Shown here: positions 53,273 through 61,413 of the stretch, one piece after another
How positions within the stretch are numbered: the stretch's first letter is position 1
Layout: each line of letters starts with the position of its first letter
Assembly (NCBI GenBank): GCA_902363555.1
Contig: CABJAM010000012.1
Span: forward strand, 1-64,000
Length of the DNA: 64,000 nucleotides
Reading direction: 5' to 3'
DNA from: Lachnospiraceae bacterium
Lineage (GTDB): Bacteria; Bacillota; Clostridia; Lachnospirales; Lachnospiraceae
Notes under the pieces: model-generated
The model's database searches: none
The model's input: only the letters and a program-made list of their open reading frames with translations
Told to the model about the DNA's origin: nothing
Translations under genes and position numbers: made by a program

Positions 53273-53911
53273 ATGGAATATTTAACTTTTGCCCTGGCAA
53301 AAGGGCGTCTTGCAAAAAAATCATTGGAGTTATTTGAACAGATCGGTATCCATATGGATGAGATGAAGGAGCCGGGTACACGGAAGCTGATTTTTGTCAA
53401 TGAGGAGCTACGGATCAAAATGTTCCTGGCCAAAGCGAGCGATGTGCCCACTTACGTGGAATACGGTGCCGCTGACATCGGTATTGTCGGCAAGGATACG
53501 ATTCTGGAGGAGGGCCGCCGTCTTTACGAGGTGATGGATCTGGGCTTTGGCAAATGCCGTATGTGCGTCTGCGGTCCGGAAAGCGCCAGAGAACGGTTAA
53601 AGCACCAGGAGCTCATCCGCGTGGCTTCAAAATACCCCCACATTGCCAAAGATTATTTTTATAATAAAAAGCATCAGACCGTGGAAATCATTAAGTTGAA
53701 CGGTTCTGTGGAGCTGGCGCCCATCGTAGGCCTTTCCGAGGTCATCGTGGATATTGTGGAAACCGGCTCTACTTTAAAGGAAAACGGCCTTAAAGTGCTG
53801 GAGGAGGTCTGCACTTTAAGCGCCCGCATGGTGGTGAACCAGGTGAGCATGAAAATGGAAAATGAGCGTATAACGGACCTTTTGTATCAGATCAAGCCGC
53901 TCATCGGATAA
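53273..53911 (+). CDS. hisG: ATP phosphoribosyltransferase catalytic subunit, short form
   Basis: 212 residues. FALAKGRLAKKSLELF, YVEYGAADIGIVGKD and the PRPP-binding IVDIVETGSTLKENGL are present. The regulatory C-terminal domain of long HisG is absent, so it depends on HisZ encoded next to it. It condenses ATP with PRPP. ATG 53273 follows GGGAGG; the frame start at 53237 lies inside hisZ. Confidence 0.96.
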   Translation: MEYLTFALAKGRLAKKSLELFEQIGIHMDEMKEPGTRKLIFVNEELRIKMFLAKASDVPTYVEYGAADIGIVGKDTILEEGRRLYEVMDLGFGKCRMCVCGPESARERLKHQELIRVASKYPHIAKDYFYNKKHQTVEIIKLNGSVELAPIVGLSEVIVDIVETGSTLKENGLKVLEEVCTLSARMVVNQVSMKMENERITDLLYQIKPLIG

Positions 53912-53990
53912 ATCCATTTTACTTTTTAAAAACCATCTGTTATAATATTTTTAATTCCGGTAGCTATGCCTTCCGGAGAAGGAGGAAACC

Positions 53991-55283
53991 ATGAGAACTC
54001 TGCGTTTGACGAAGAGCAGCGCGGTGAATGTACTGAATGACCTGCTCAAACGAAGCCCCAATAATTACGACGCTTACGCCGATACAGTGGCTGCCATTGT
54101 GAATGATGTGAAGGCCCGCGGTGATGAAGCACTTTTTGAATATACTGAAAAGTTTGACGGCGCCCACTTAACAGCCGATCAGGTGTGTGTCACGAAGGAG
54201 GAGATCGACGAGGCCTACGAAAAGGTGGATAAGGAGCTGCTGGGCGTGATTCGCAGGTCCATGGCCAATATCCGCTCCTACCACGAAAAGCAGAAACGCT
54301 ACGGCTGGTTTGATACGACAAGTGACGGCACGATTCTTGGGCAGAAGGTAAGTCCTTTAAGCTCTGCCGGGATCTATGTGCCCGGCGGTAAAGCCGCTTA
54401 TCCGTCCTCCGTGCTGATGAATACCATTCCCGCCCAGGTGGCTGGTGTAGAGAATATTATTATGGTGACGCCGCCGGGAAAAGACGGTAAGGTCAATCCC
54501 ACAACGCTGGTAGCTGCCTGTGAGGCCGGGGCCACAAAGATTTTTAAGGTGGGCGGCGCCCAGGCCATCGCGGCGCTGGCTTACGGAACCCAGTCCATCC
54601 CCAAGGTGGATAAGATCGTAGGTCCTGGAAATATTTATGTAGCTCTTGCAAAAAAGGCTGTTTATGGTCATGTGAGCATCGATTCCATCGCCGGCCCCAG
54701 TGAGATTCTCGTTATTGCCGATGATACGGCTAATCCGGAATATGTGGCCGCGGATCTGTTATCCCAGGCCGAGCACGATGAGCTGGCAAGCGCTATATTA
54801 GTGACGACCAGCGAGACTTTGGCGGCAAAGGTATCCGAGCATGTACAGCGGTTTGTGGAGCAGCTCTCCCGTAAGGATATTCTTGAAAAATCTCTGGAAA
54901 ACTACGGTTATATATTGATTGCTGACGATCTGGAAAGCGCCATTGATATTGCCAATGACATTGCTTCCGAGCATCTGGAAATTGTTACGGCCAATCCTTT
55001 TGAGGTGATGACAAAGATTAAAAATGCCGGTGCCATTTTCCTCGGTGAAAACAGCTCTGAGCCTTTGGGTGACTATTTTGCCGGGCCGAACCATATATTG
55101 CCGACCAATGGCACAGCGAAGTTTTTCTCACCGCTGGGTGTGGATGATTTCGTAAAGAAATCCAGTATTATCTACTATTCCAGGGAGGCACTGGAAAAAG
55201 CAAAAGATGATATTATTAATTTTGCCCAGGCCGAGTCTCTGACGGCTCACGCAAATTCCATTAAGGTACGTTTTAAAGATTAA
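53991..55283 (+). CDS. hisD: Histidinol dehydrogenase
   Basis: 430 residues. The zinc- and NAD-binding HisD pattern is present: SSAGIYVPGGKAAYPSSVLM, AGATKIFKVGGAQAIAALAY, IAGPSEILVIAD and SQAEHDELASAIL. It carries out the last two oxidation steps, from histidinol to histidine. AGGAGG lies before the ATG. The 84-bp gap to hisB holds a hairpin. Confidence 0.97.
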   Translation: MRTLRLTKSSAVNVLNDLLKRSPNNYDAYADTVAAIVNDVKARGDEALFEYTEKFDGAHLTADQVCVTKEEIDEAYEKVDKELLGVIRRSMANIRSYHEKQKRYGWFDTTSDGTILGQKVSPLSSAGIYVPGGKAAYPSSVLMNTIPAQVAGVENIIMVTPPGKDGKVNPTTLVAACEAGATKIFKVGGAQAIAALAYGTQSIPKVDKIVGPGNIYVALAKKAVYGHVSIDSIAGPSEILVIADDTANPEYVAADLLSQAEHDELASAILVTTSETLAAKVSEHVQRFVEQLSRKDILEKSLENYGYILIADDLESAIDIANDIASEHLEIVTANPFEVMTKIKNAGAIFLGENSSEPLGDYFAGPNHILPTNGTAKFFSPLGVDDFVKKSSIIYYSREALEKAKDDIINFAQAESLTAHANSIKVRFKD

Positions 55284-55296
55284 AGGGTGGTAAACA

Positions 55297-55327
55297 GGTA
55301 ACAGTTCGGCCTTTCGGAACCGTTACG
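55297..55327 (+). promoter_or_regulatory. Intergenic hairpin between hisD and hisB
   Basis: GTAACAGTTCGG on the left pairs with CGGAACCGTTAC on the right with one mismatch; no T run follows. It could slow RNA decay or tune expression within the operon. The GTAACAGTTC arm recurs at 37588 and 58085. Confidence 0.45.
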
Positions 55328-55367
55328 GTAACGGCGATAGAGGATGTTTTTAGAACAGGAGGATGAT

Positions 55368-55958
55368 ATGGGCGAACGTATTGCACAAATCCACAGAAAA
55401 ACCAATGAGACGGATATTTCCATGACCCTGGATCTGGACGGGCAGGGCAGGGCGGACATCCATACGGGCATCGGCTTTTTTGATCACATGTTAAACAGCT
55501 TTTCAAGGCATGGCTTTTTTAATCTGGAGGTGTCGGTTGACGGCGATCTTTATGTGGACTGTCACCACACCATTGAGGATACGGGAATCGTTCTGGGCGA
55601 TGCGATCCGGCAGGCGCTGGGCGATAAAAAGGGAATCCGGCGTTACGGCTCATCCGTGCTCCCCATGGACGATGTGCTCGTGCTTGCGGCCATGGATTTA
55701 TCCGGCCGGCCTTATTTCGCCTTCGACGCTGAGTTTTCCAGTCAGAGGGTGGGGGATTTTGACACCGAGATGGTACGGGAGTTTTTCTACGCGGTATCGT
55801 ATTCAGCCGGTATGAACCTGCACATAAAGCTGCTTTCAGGAGATAATAATCATCATATTATCGAAGGTATTTTTAAGGCATTTGCCAGGGCACTGGATGA
55901 GGCCACAGGCTTTGATCCGAGAATAAATGATGTATTATCCACCAAGGGCGCGCTCTGA
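55368..55958 (+). CDS. hisB: Imidazoleglycerol-phosphate dehydratase
   Basis: 196 residues, the single-function HisB. It has two HxxHxxx-type metal sites: TGIGFFDHMLNSFSRHG near 35-51, DCHHTIEDTGI, and in the second half the mirror set GDNNHHIIEGIFKAFARAL. It dehydrates imidazoleglycerol phosphate. ATG 55368 follows AGGAGG; the open frame from 55344 lacks such a site. Confidence 0.96.
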   Translation: MGERIAQIHRKTNETDISMTLDLDGQGRADIHTGIGFFDHMLNSFSRHGFFNLEVSVDGDLYVDCHHTIEDTGIVLGDAIRQALGDKKGIRRYGSSVLPMDDVLVLAAMDLSGRPYFAFDAEFSSQRVGDFDTEMVREFFYAVSYSAGMNLHIKLLSGDNNHHIIEGIFKAFARALDEATGFDPRINDVLSTKGAL

Positions 55959-55984
55959 TCTGAAATTAAAGAAAGGACAGGATT

Positions 55985-56716
55985 ATGCAGTTATACCCAA
56001 CCATACATATTAAAAACGGTAAATGTTTCAATTCAACGGTGGAACCCACCGACAGGCAGAATGTGTTTACGAGCTCTCCGGTAAAGCTGGCACAGCTTTG
56101 GGAGGAGGCCGGAGCGTCGTATCTGCATGTGGTTGACGTCGATGGGGCAGTGCTGGGAGGAACCATTCACGATGAACTGATCCGTGAAATTGTTCAGACG
56201 GTGAACATTCCCGTTCAGGCTGGGGGAGGTATCCGGTCGATCAAAGATATTGACCATATGTTAAGCATGGGGGTGCGCCGCGTTGTGTGCGGTACAGAGG
56301 CGGTGCGCAACAGCCGTTTTGTGGAGGAGGCCATCGCCACCTTTGGAAGCGATCATTTTGTGGCAGCCATTGACGCCATCAATGGAATGGTGGCGGTGGA
56401 GGGGCGCGAGCGGCTGAGCAAATATAATCCCATCACCCTCATTAATGCCCTCGGGCTTTGTGGTGTAAAGACGGTTGTGTATACAGATATTACCAGCTCA
56501 TCCTTGCATAAAGGTCCAAGTATCGAAAATACCCGCGAGCTTGTGGCGCGCACCAATGTGGACGTGATCTATGCCGGAGGTATCAGTTGCCTGGAGGATG
56601 TGGAGGAAGTGAGCCGGCTGAACGTTAGCGGTGTGATCATTGCCTCTGCTTTGTATGCAGGAAGCATAGACCTTAAAGCGGCGATAAATATATTGGAAAA
56701 AGGACAGGCGTTATGA
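55985..56716 (+). CDS. hisA: ProFAR isomerase HisA
   Basis: 243 residues, a TIM barrel starting YPTIHIKNGKCFNSTVEP, with VQAGGGIRSIKDID and the late AGGISCLEDVEEV phosphate-binding loops. The family usually has the catalytic Asp in P-A-I-D-L-x-x-G near residue 8. Here this segment reads YPTIHIKNGK, so His or neighbouring residues stand where Asp is expected; the second catalytic Asp lies in TDITSSSLHKG. Its stop overlaps the next start (ATGA). Confidence 0.85.
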   Translation: MQLYPTIHIKNGKCFNSTVEPTDRQNVFTSSPVKLAQLWEEAGASYLHVVDVDGAVLGGTIHDELIREIVQTVNIPVQAGGGIRSIKDIDHMLSMGVRRVVCGTEAVRNSRFVEEAIATFGSDHFVAAIDAINGMVAVEGRERLSKYNPITLINALGLCGVKTVVYTDITSSSLHKGPSIENTRELVARTNVDVIYAGGISCLEDVEEVSRLNVSGVIIASALYAGSIDLKAAINILEKGQAL

Positions 56717-58017
56717 AAAAATACAAAAAGATCGTTCCGGCGGCCGTGCTGGCACAAAGGAGCATAGAAAGTGCAGTACAGGATTTTGACAATGGCGGTG
56801 CCGATGAAATACTCATCTGGGATAACCGCGCGGACTTTTATGAGCGGGAGGCGGATCTGATCGTCCATCTGCAAAAAACATGCGCGCTGATTGATACCCC
56901 GCTGATCGTTTACCAGATTTTTGAGCGGTTTGAGGATATAAAGAAGATTATTTATGCCGGTGCGGCCCGGGTCGTAATGAATCCTTTTGAGGGCGGAAAG
57001 ACGCTTACATTAAAAGAGGGCGTGGCCCGGTTTGGCGAGGATAATGTCATCGGAACACTGCTTGGTTCCAACCGGGTGCCGGTGGATGAAAAAGCCTTTT
57101 CGGAAATGGTTGATGAAACCGGCTGCCTTACATGGCTGCTGGATGCGGAGGATGTCCGGCGTTTTAAAACTGTGATCGAAAGCAAAAAGATACAGGTGAT
57201 GCTGGCGGCTGATGCTGAGCATGTTGATGAAATGCTTGCTTCCGTCCTGGCGGATGCGGCGGTCTGCGGTGTAACATGGATGAATATTTCTTTTGAGAAC
57301 GGCGAAAATGTTATTAAGGGTACAGCTTTTGATAAATTTCTTGGCCTCAAGCAGTCGTTAAAAGATGCGGACATCCCTGTGCAGCTATTTGAAAGCGCAA
57401 TACCATTTTCAAATTTTAAGCTCAACAGCGACGGCTTGATTCCGGTCGTGACGCAGGATTATAAATCCGGCAAGGTGCTCATGGTCGCTTATATGAACGA
57501 GGAATCCTACAATGAGACGATCCGCAGCGGGCGTATGACGTATTACAGCCGCAGCCGCAAGTGCCTCTGGAAAAAAGGTGACACCTCCGGTCATTATCAA
57601 TTTGTAAAATCGCTGGACATTGACTGTGATTGTGATACAATATTAGCAAAGGTGAAGCAGATCGGCGCAGCCTGCCATACCGGCAGTGAAAGCTGTTTCT
57701 TTACCAGTCTTGTAAAAAAAGAATACGATGACGTGAATCCGGCCACCATATTACAGGAGATTATGGATACGGTATCCGACCGGAAGGCTCATCCAAAGGA
57801 AGGCTCCTACACCAATTATCTGTTTGATAAGGGAATCGATAAAATTCTGAAAAAGGTGGGAGAAGAGGCTACGGAGATTGTTATTGCCGCCAAGAATCCC
57901 GATGCCGGCGAGCTTAAATATGAGATATCGGATTTTCTTTACCATATGATCGTGCTCATGGTCGAGCGCGGGGTCACCTGGGATGAGATCAGCCGGGAGC
58001 TTGCAAAGCGCCATTGA
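56713..58017 (+). CDS. Degenerate HisF-like barrel fused to HisI-HisE
   Basis: 434 residues. Residues 1-225 resemble a HisA/HisF barrel (GGADEILIWDNRADFYERE, AGAARVVMNPFEGG), but the catalytic aspartates of HisF are not where expected: the start reads VPAAVLAQRS. From about 237 comes HisI, phosphoribosyl-AMP cyclohydrolase, with TYYSRSRKCLWKKGDTSGH, zinc residues in DCDCD and CHTGSESC. From about 343 comes HisE, the diphosphatase, with KKVGEEATEIVIAAKN. The HisIE part looks complete. True hisF, hisH and hisC are not in this window. AAGGACAGG lies before the ATG. Confidence 0.88.
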   Translation: MKKYKKIVPAAVLAQRSIESAVQDFDNGGADEILIWDNRADFYEREADLIVHLQKTCALIDTPLIVYQIFERFEDIKKIIYAGAARVVMNPFEGGKTLTLKEGVARFGEDNVIGTLLGSNRVPVDEKAFSEMVDETGCLTWLLDAEDVRRFKTVIESKKIQVMLAADAEHVDEMLASVLADAAVCGVTWMNISFENGENVIKGTAFDKFLGLKQSLKDADIPVQLFESAIPFSNFKLNSDGLIPVVTQDYKSGKVLMVAYMNEESYNETIRSGRMTYYSRSRKCLWKKGDTSGHYQFVKSLDIDCDCDTILAKVKQIGAACHTGSESCFFTSLVKKEYDDVNPATILQEIMDTVSDRKAHPKEGSYTNYLFDKGIDKILKKVGEEATEIVIAAKNPDAGELKYEISDFLYHMIVLMVERGVTWDEISRELAKRH

Positions 58018-58085
58018 GACGAAGCGCCCGCAGCACCGGTGGGATCGAGCGCTGGACGGACGCCTGGGGCGGTGGTTTTCGGTTG

Positions 58086-58112
58086 TAACAGTTCAGAGGG
58101 GCTGAACTGTTA
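58086..58112 (+). terminator. Perfect hairpin after the his operon
   Basis: TAACAGTTCAG (58086-58096) pairs perfectly with CTGAACTGTTA (58102-58112) around AGGGG. The T run that follows is weak (ATTTCGG), so termination is uncertain. The left arm with AGG also occurs at 37588-37604. Confidence 0.5.
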
Positions 58113-58144
58113 ATTTCGGTTTACTAATTGAGGAGGTTTTTATT

Positions 58145-58267
58145 ATGACATTATTAACTGCATTTTTATCCTATCTAGTGAAATTTATTTTGTTCCTGTG
58201 TATTGCCGTGGGCGGATTTATTTGCGGGAAGAAGCTGCGGGATAAAAAGACCGCGAAGAATAACTGA
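58145..58267 (+). CDS. 40-residue membrane peptide
   Basis: MTLLTAFLSYLVKFILFLCI begins the peptide; AVGGFICGKK follows and the tail is basic (LRDKKTAKNN). One membrane helix covers about residues 8-28. A strong ribosome site, GAGGAGG, lies a few bases before the ATG, which argues for real translation. No toxin-antitoxin antisense RNA was recognised, and the family is unknown to me. Two hairpins follow the stop. Confidence 0.65.
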   Translation: MTLLTAFLSYLVKFILFLCIAVGGFICGKKLRDKKTAKNN

Positions 58268-58286
58268 AAGTCAAATAAGTTATTAT

Positions 58287-58308
58287 AGCTCGGTCCACTG
58301 AGCTTTTA
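58287..58308 (+). terminator. Small terminator-like hairpin
   Basis: AGCTC (58287-58291) pairs with GAGCT (58300-58304), followed by TTT. It lies 20 bp after the small membrane peptide gene. Confidence 0.45.
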
Positions 58309-58315
58309 CGTCTGT

Positions 58316-58341
58316 ATACCCACGGTTTTTACCGTGGGTAT
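58316..58341 (+). terminator. Stable 11-bp hairpin
   Basis: ATACCCACGGT (58316-58326) pairs perfectly with ACCGTGGGTAT (58331-58341), with a TTTT loop and TTT after it. It lies directly before the 83-bp repeat. Confidence 0.55.
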
Positions 58342-58343
58342 TT

Positions 58344-58454
58344 GCGTTAAGCAACGAGCCACAAAGGGGAGCTTGCTCACCTTTGCGGCGACTGCCGCGA
58401 TCCGTCGGAGCGAAGCGGAGACGGGGGCGTTAAGCAACGAGCCACAAAGGAGCT
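58344..58454. repeat. 83-bp structured repeat, one full unit and a partial
   Basis: Units start at 58344 and 58427, again 83 bp apart, both with GCGTTAAGCAACGAGCC. Stems are CCACAAAGG (58359-58367) with CCTTTGCGG (58380-58388), and CCGTC (58402-58406) with GACGG (58420-58424). Compared with the array at 3154, the paired positions change together. The rest of the gap to the alaS promoter holds only a short protein-like fragment (see findings). Confidence 0.85.
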
Positions 58455-58597
58455 ATTTATCTTACGATAGTTCGACCCATATGGCGCGGATACCCAATAA
58501 GGAGATTGCTGGAGAATATCGTAATGCTATGGAAGGCAGCAGTGGCTGCGGACATGGAAGCTGCGCGGAAATGCGTGGAAATAAAGGGAATGACACA

Positions 58598-58626
58598 TTG
58601 ACAAAGCCCCCAATTCACCGTATAAT
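58598..58626 (+). promoter_or_regulatory. Promoter of alaS
   Basis: TTGACA (58598-58603) and TATAAT (58621-58626) with a 17-bp spacer match consensus exactly, 130 bp before the alaS start. Confidence 0.85.
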
Positions 58627-58633
58627 AGAATAC

Positions 58634-58666
58634 TGGTATAATTCAGAAAATTCCTGAGTTATACCA
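58634..58666 (+). promoter_or_regulatory. Hairpin at the 5' end of the alaS leader
   Basis: TGGTATAATTCAG (58634-58646) pairs with CTGAGTTATACCA (58654-58666) with a single T-G pair. It would be at the very 5' end of the transcript. There is no T-box consensus in the leader. It may stabilise the RNA. Confidence 0.5.
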
Positions 58667-58756
58667 CGTTTACCTATTGACGTTATATTAGGATAGAAAA
58701 AGTAAGAAATTATTATGTGAAAAAGATAGAATGGAACTATTAGGAGGCAAAGTAAC

Positions 58757-61402
58757 GTGAACAAAGCTTACGGATTAAACGAATTACGGAAAATGTACCT
58801 GGATTTTTTCCAGAGCAAAGGCCATCTGATTATGAAGAGCTTTTCTCTGATCCCCCACAACGATAACAGTCTGTTATTGATCAACGCCGGTATGGCCCCG
58901 TTGAAGCCATATTTTACAAAGCAGGAGATTCCGCCATGCAACCGTGTAGCCACCTGCCAGAAGTGTATCCGCACCGGCGATATAGAAAATATCGGAAAAA
59001 CCGACCGCCACGGAACCTTTTTTGAGATGCTTGGAAACTTTTCCTTTGGCGATTATTTCAAGCGCGAAGCCATCGCCTGGTCCTGGGAATTCCTCACTGA
59101 GGTGATCGGCCTGGATGCAGACCGTCTCTACCCGTCGGTTTATCTGGACGACGATGAAGCTTTCGACATATGGAACAAGGAGATTGGAATCCCGGCTGAG
59201 CGTATTTTCCGCTTTGGCAAGGAAGATAATTTCTGGGAGCACGGCGCAGGCCCCTGCGGCCCGTGTTCGGAAATCTATTATGACCGCGGCGAGAAGTATG
59301 GCTGCGGAAAGCCCGGTTGTACCGTGGGCTGTGACTGCGACCGCTACATGGAAATCTGGAATAATGTATTTACCCAGTTTGACAATGACGGCCATGGCAA
59401 TTATACATTACTTGAAAATAAAAATATCGATACCGGTATGGGCCTGGAGCGCTTAGCCAGCGTTGTGCAGGATGTGGATTCTATTTTTGATGTGGATACC
59501 ATCAAGGCGCTGCGGGAGCAGGTATGTTCCCTGGCCGGCGTAACTTATAAGGAAAGTTATAAAAATGACGTTTCCATCCGTATCATTACCGATCATATCC
59601 GTTCCGTAACCTTCATGGTTTCTGACGGCATTATGCCGTCCAATGAGGGCCGGGGCTATGTGCTGCGCCGTCTGCTGCGCCGTGCCGCACGCCATGGAAG
59701 ACTGTTGGGCATTAAGGGCAAGTTCCTGGCAGACCTTAGCAAAAAGGTGATCGAGACATCCAGAGACGGTTATCCGGAGCTGGAAGAGAAGAAGGAATTT
59801 ATTTTCAAGGTTATTAATGAAGAAGAAGATAAATTTAATAAAACGATCGACCAGGGGCTCAGTATCTTAAATGATATGAAGGCTGAGCTTATCGCCTCCG
59901 GACAGAAGGTGCTTGCCGGAGAAAATGCATTTAAGCTGTATGATACTTATGGATTCCCGGTAGACCTTACTGAGGAAATCCTTGAGGAGGATGGCATTGC
60001 TGTTGACCATGACGGCTTTAAGGCTGCTATGGACGCACAAAGAGATATGGCTCGCAAGGCCAGAAAGACGACCAATTATATGGGCGCAGATGTGACCATT
60101 TACCAGTCCATTGACCCAGCTCTTACCAGCGAGTTTGTAGGCTATGAATACACAGAATATACGTCGCCGGTCACAGTGCTCACCACGGAGGATGAGCTTG
60201 TGGAGGCGCTTGTGGACGGCCAGAATGGCACGATTTTTGTGGAAAAGACACCGTTTTATGCCACCAGCGGCGGCCAGGAGGCCGATACGGGCGTTATCGT
60301 CTGCGGTGACAGTACATTTACTGTGAAGGATACGATCAAGCTTCCCGGCGGAAAAATTGGCCATGTGGGCGTTGTCACCAAGGGCATGTTCAAGGTGGGC
60401 GATACGGTGGAGCTCAAGATCGATGTGAAAAAACGTCAGGACACGGCGGAAAATCACAGCGCTACCCATCTGCTTCAAAAAGCATTACAGATAGTTCTGG
60501 GAGGTCATGTGCAGCAGGCCGGTTCCAGCAATAATGAGGACCGTCTCCGCTTTGACTTTACCCATTTTTCGGCCATGACACCGGAAGAGCTGAGCCGGGT
60601 GGAAGCCATCGTAAATGATGCCATTGCCGCCAATTATCCGGTACTGACCAAAGTAATGGATATCGAGGAAGCTAAAAAATCCGGCGCTATGGCATTGTTC
60701 GGAGAAAAATATGACCAGAATGTCCGCGTTGTATCTATGGGGGATTTCTCCAGAGAGTTATGCGGTGGTACTCATGTGGCTAATACCGGAGTGATCCGCG
60801 CGTTCAAAATCATCTCCGAGGCCGGTGTGGCTGCCGGCGTGCGCCGTATTGAAGCGCTTACCGGTGACGGTGTGATGAAATACTATGCTGACATGGAGCA
60901 GGTATTAAGAAATGCCGCTCATGCTGCAAAAACTGAGCCTTCACTGCTTGTGAAGCGTATTGAGGCTCTGATGGATGAGGTGAAGTCGCTCACTGCTGAA
61001 AATGAGAAGCTGAAAAATAAAATGGCCAAGGAAGCGCTTGGCGATGTTATTGATCAGGTGATTGAGATTGACGGCGTTTCTCTGCTGGCTGTCAGTGTTC
61101 CTGATGTGGACATGCAGGGGCTTATGAATCTGGGCGATCAGTTAAAAACCCGCCTTGGGGAGGGTGTTATCGTTCTGGCGTCCGATAAGGGCGGTAAGGT
61201 CAGCCTTCTTGCCATGGCTACGAAGTCCGCCATGGATCAGGGCGCTCACGCCGGAAATCTGATTAAAGGCATTGCCTCCTTTGTAGGTGGCGGCGGCGGT
61301 GGACGCCCCAATATGGCCCAGGCCGGAGGAAAAAATCCGGCAGGTATTAAGGATGCCCTGGCGGCTGCCGGACAGGTACTTAAAGACCAGCTCCAGAAAT
61401 AG
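58757..61402 (+). CDS. alaS: Alanyl-tRNA synthetase
   Basis: 881 residues, full length. The catalytic domain has FFQSKGH near the start, CQKCIRTGDIENIG and GPCGPCSEIYYDRG; the editing domain has TAENHSATHLLQ and the zinc residues in RELCGGTHVANTG; the C-Ala domain ends with GGGGGGRPNMAQAGGKNP. It charges tRNA-Ala and clears mischarged Ser and Gly. The start is GTG with AGGAGG upstream. Confidence 0.98.
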   Translation: MNKAYGLNELRKMYLDFFQSKGHLIMKSFSLIPHNDNSLLLINAGMAPLKPYFTKQEIPPCNRVATCQKCIRTGDIENIGKTDRHGTFFEMLGNFSFGDYFKREAIAWSWEFLTEVIGLDADRLYPSVYLDDDEAFDIWNKEIGIPAERIFRFGKEDNFWEHGAGPCGPCSEIYYDRGEKYGCGKPGCTVGCDCDRYMEIWNNVFTQFDNDGHGNYTLLENKNIDTGMGLERLASVVQDVDSIFDVDTIKALREQVCSLAGVTYKESYKNDVSIRIITDHIRSVTFMVSDGIMPSNEGRGYVLRRLLRRAARHGRLLGIKGKFLADLSKKVIETSRDGYPELEEKKEFIFKVINEEEDKFNKTIDQGLSILNDMKAELIASGQKVLAGENAFKLYDTYGFPVDLTEEILEEDGIAVDHDGFKAAMDAQRDMARKARKTTNYMGADVTIYQSIDPALTSEFVGYEYTEYTSPVTVLTTEDELVEALVDGQNGTIFVEKTPFYATSGGQEADTGVIVCGDSTFTVKDTIKLPGGKIGHVGVVTKGMFKVGDTVELKIDVKKRQDTAENHSATHLLQKALQIVLGGHVQQAGSSNNEDRLRFDFTHFSAMTPEELSRVEAIVNDAIAANYPVLTKVMDIEEAKKSGAMALFGEKYDQNVRVVSMGDFSRELCGGTHVANTGVIRAFKIISEAGVAAGVRRIEALTGDGVMKYYADMEQVLRNAAHAAKTEPSLLVKRIEALMDEVKSLTAENEKLKNKMAKEALGDVIDQVIEIDGVSLLAVSVPDVDMQGLMNLGDQLKTRLGEGVIVLASDKGGKVSLLAMATKSAMDQGAHAGNLIKGIASFVGGGGGGRPNMAQAGGKNPAGIKDALAAAGQVLKDQLQK

Positions 61403-61413
61403 GAGTATAAAAT

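Noticed and set aside
58334..58657. 107-codon frame before alaS
   Set aside because: It runs through the 83-bp repeat and ends in the alaS promoter. Only a short segment looks protein-like, so it is not called as a gene.
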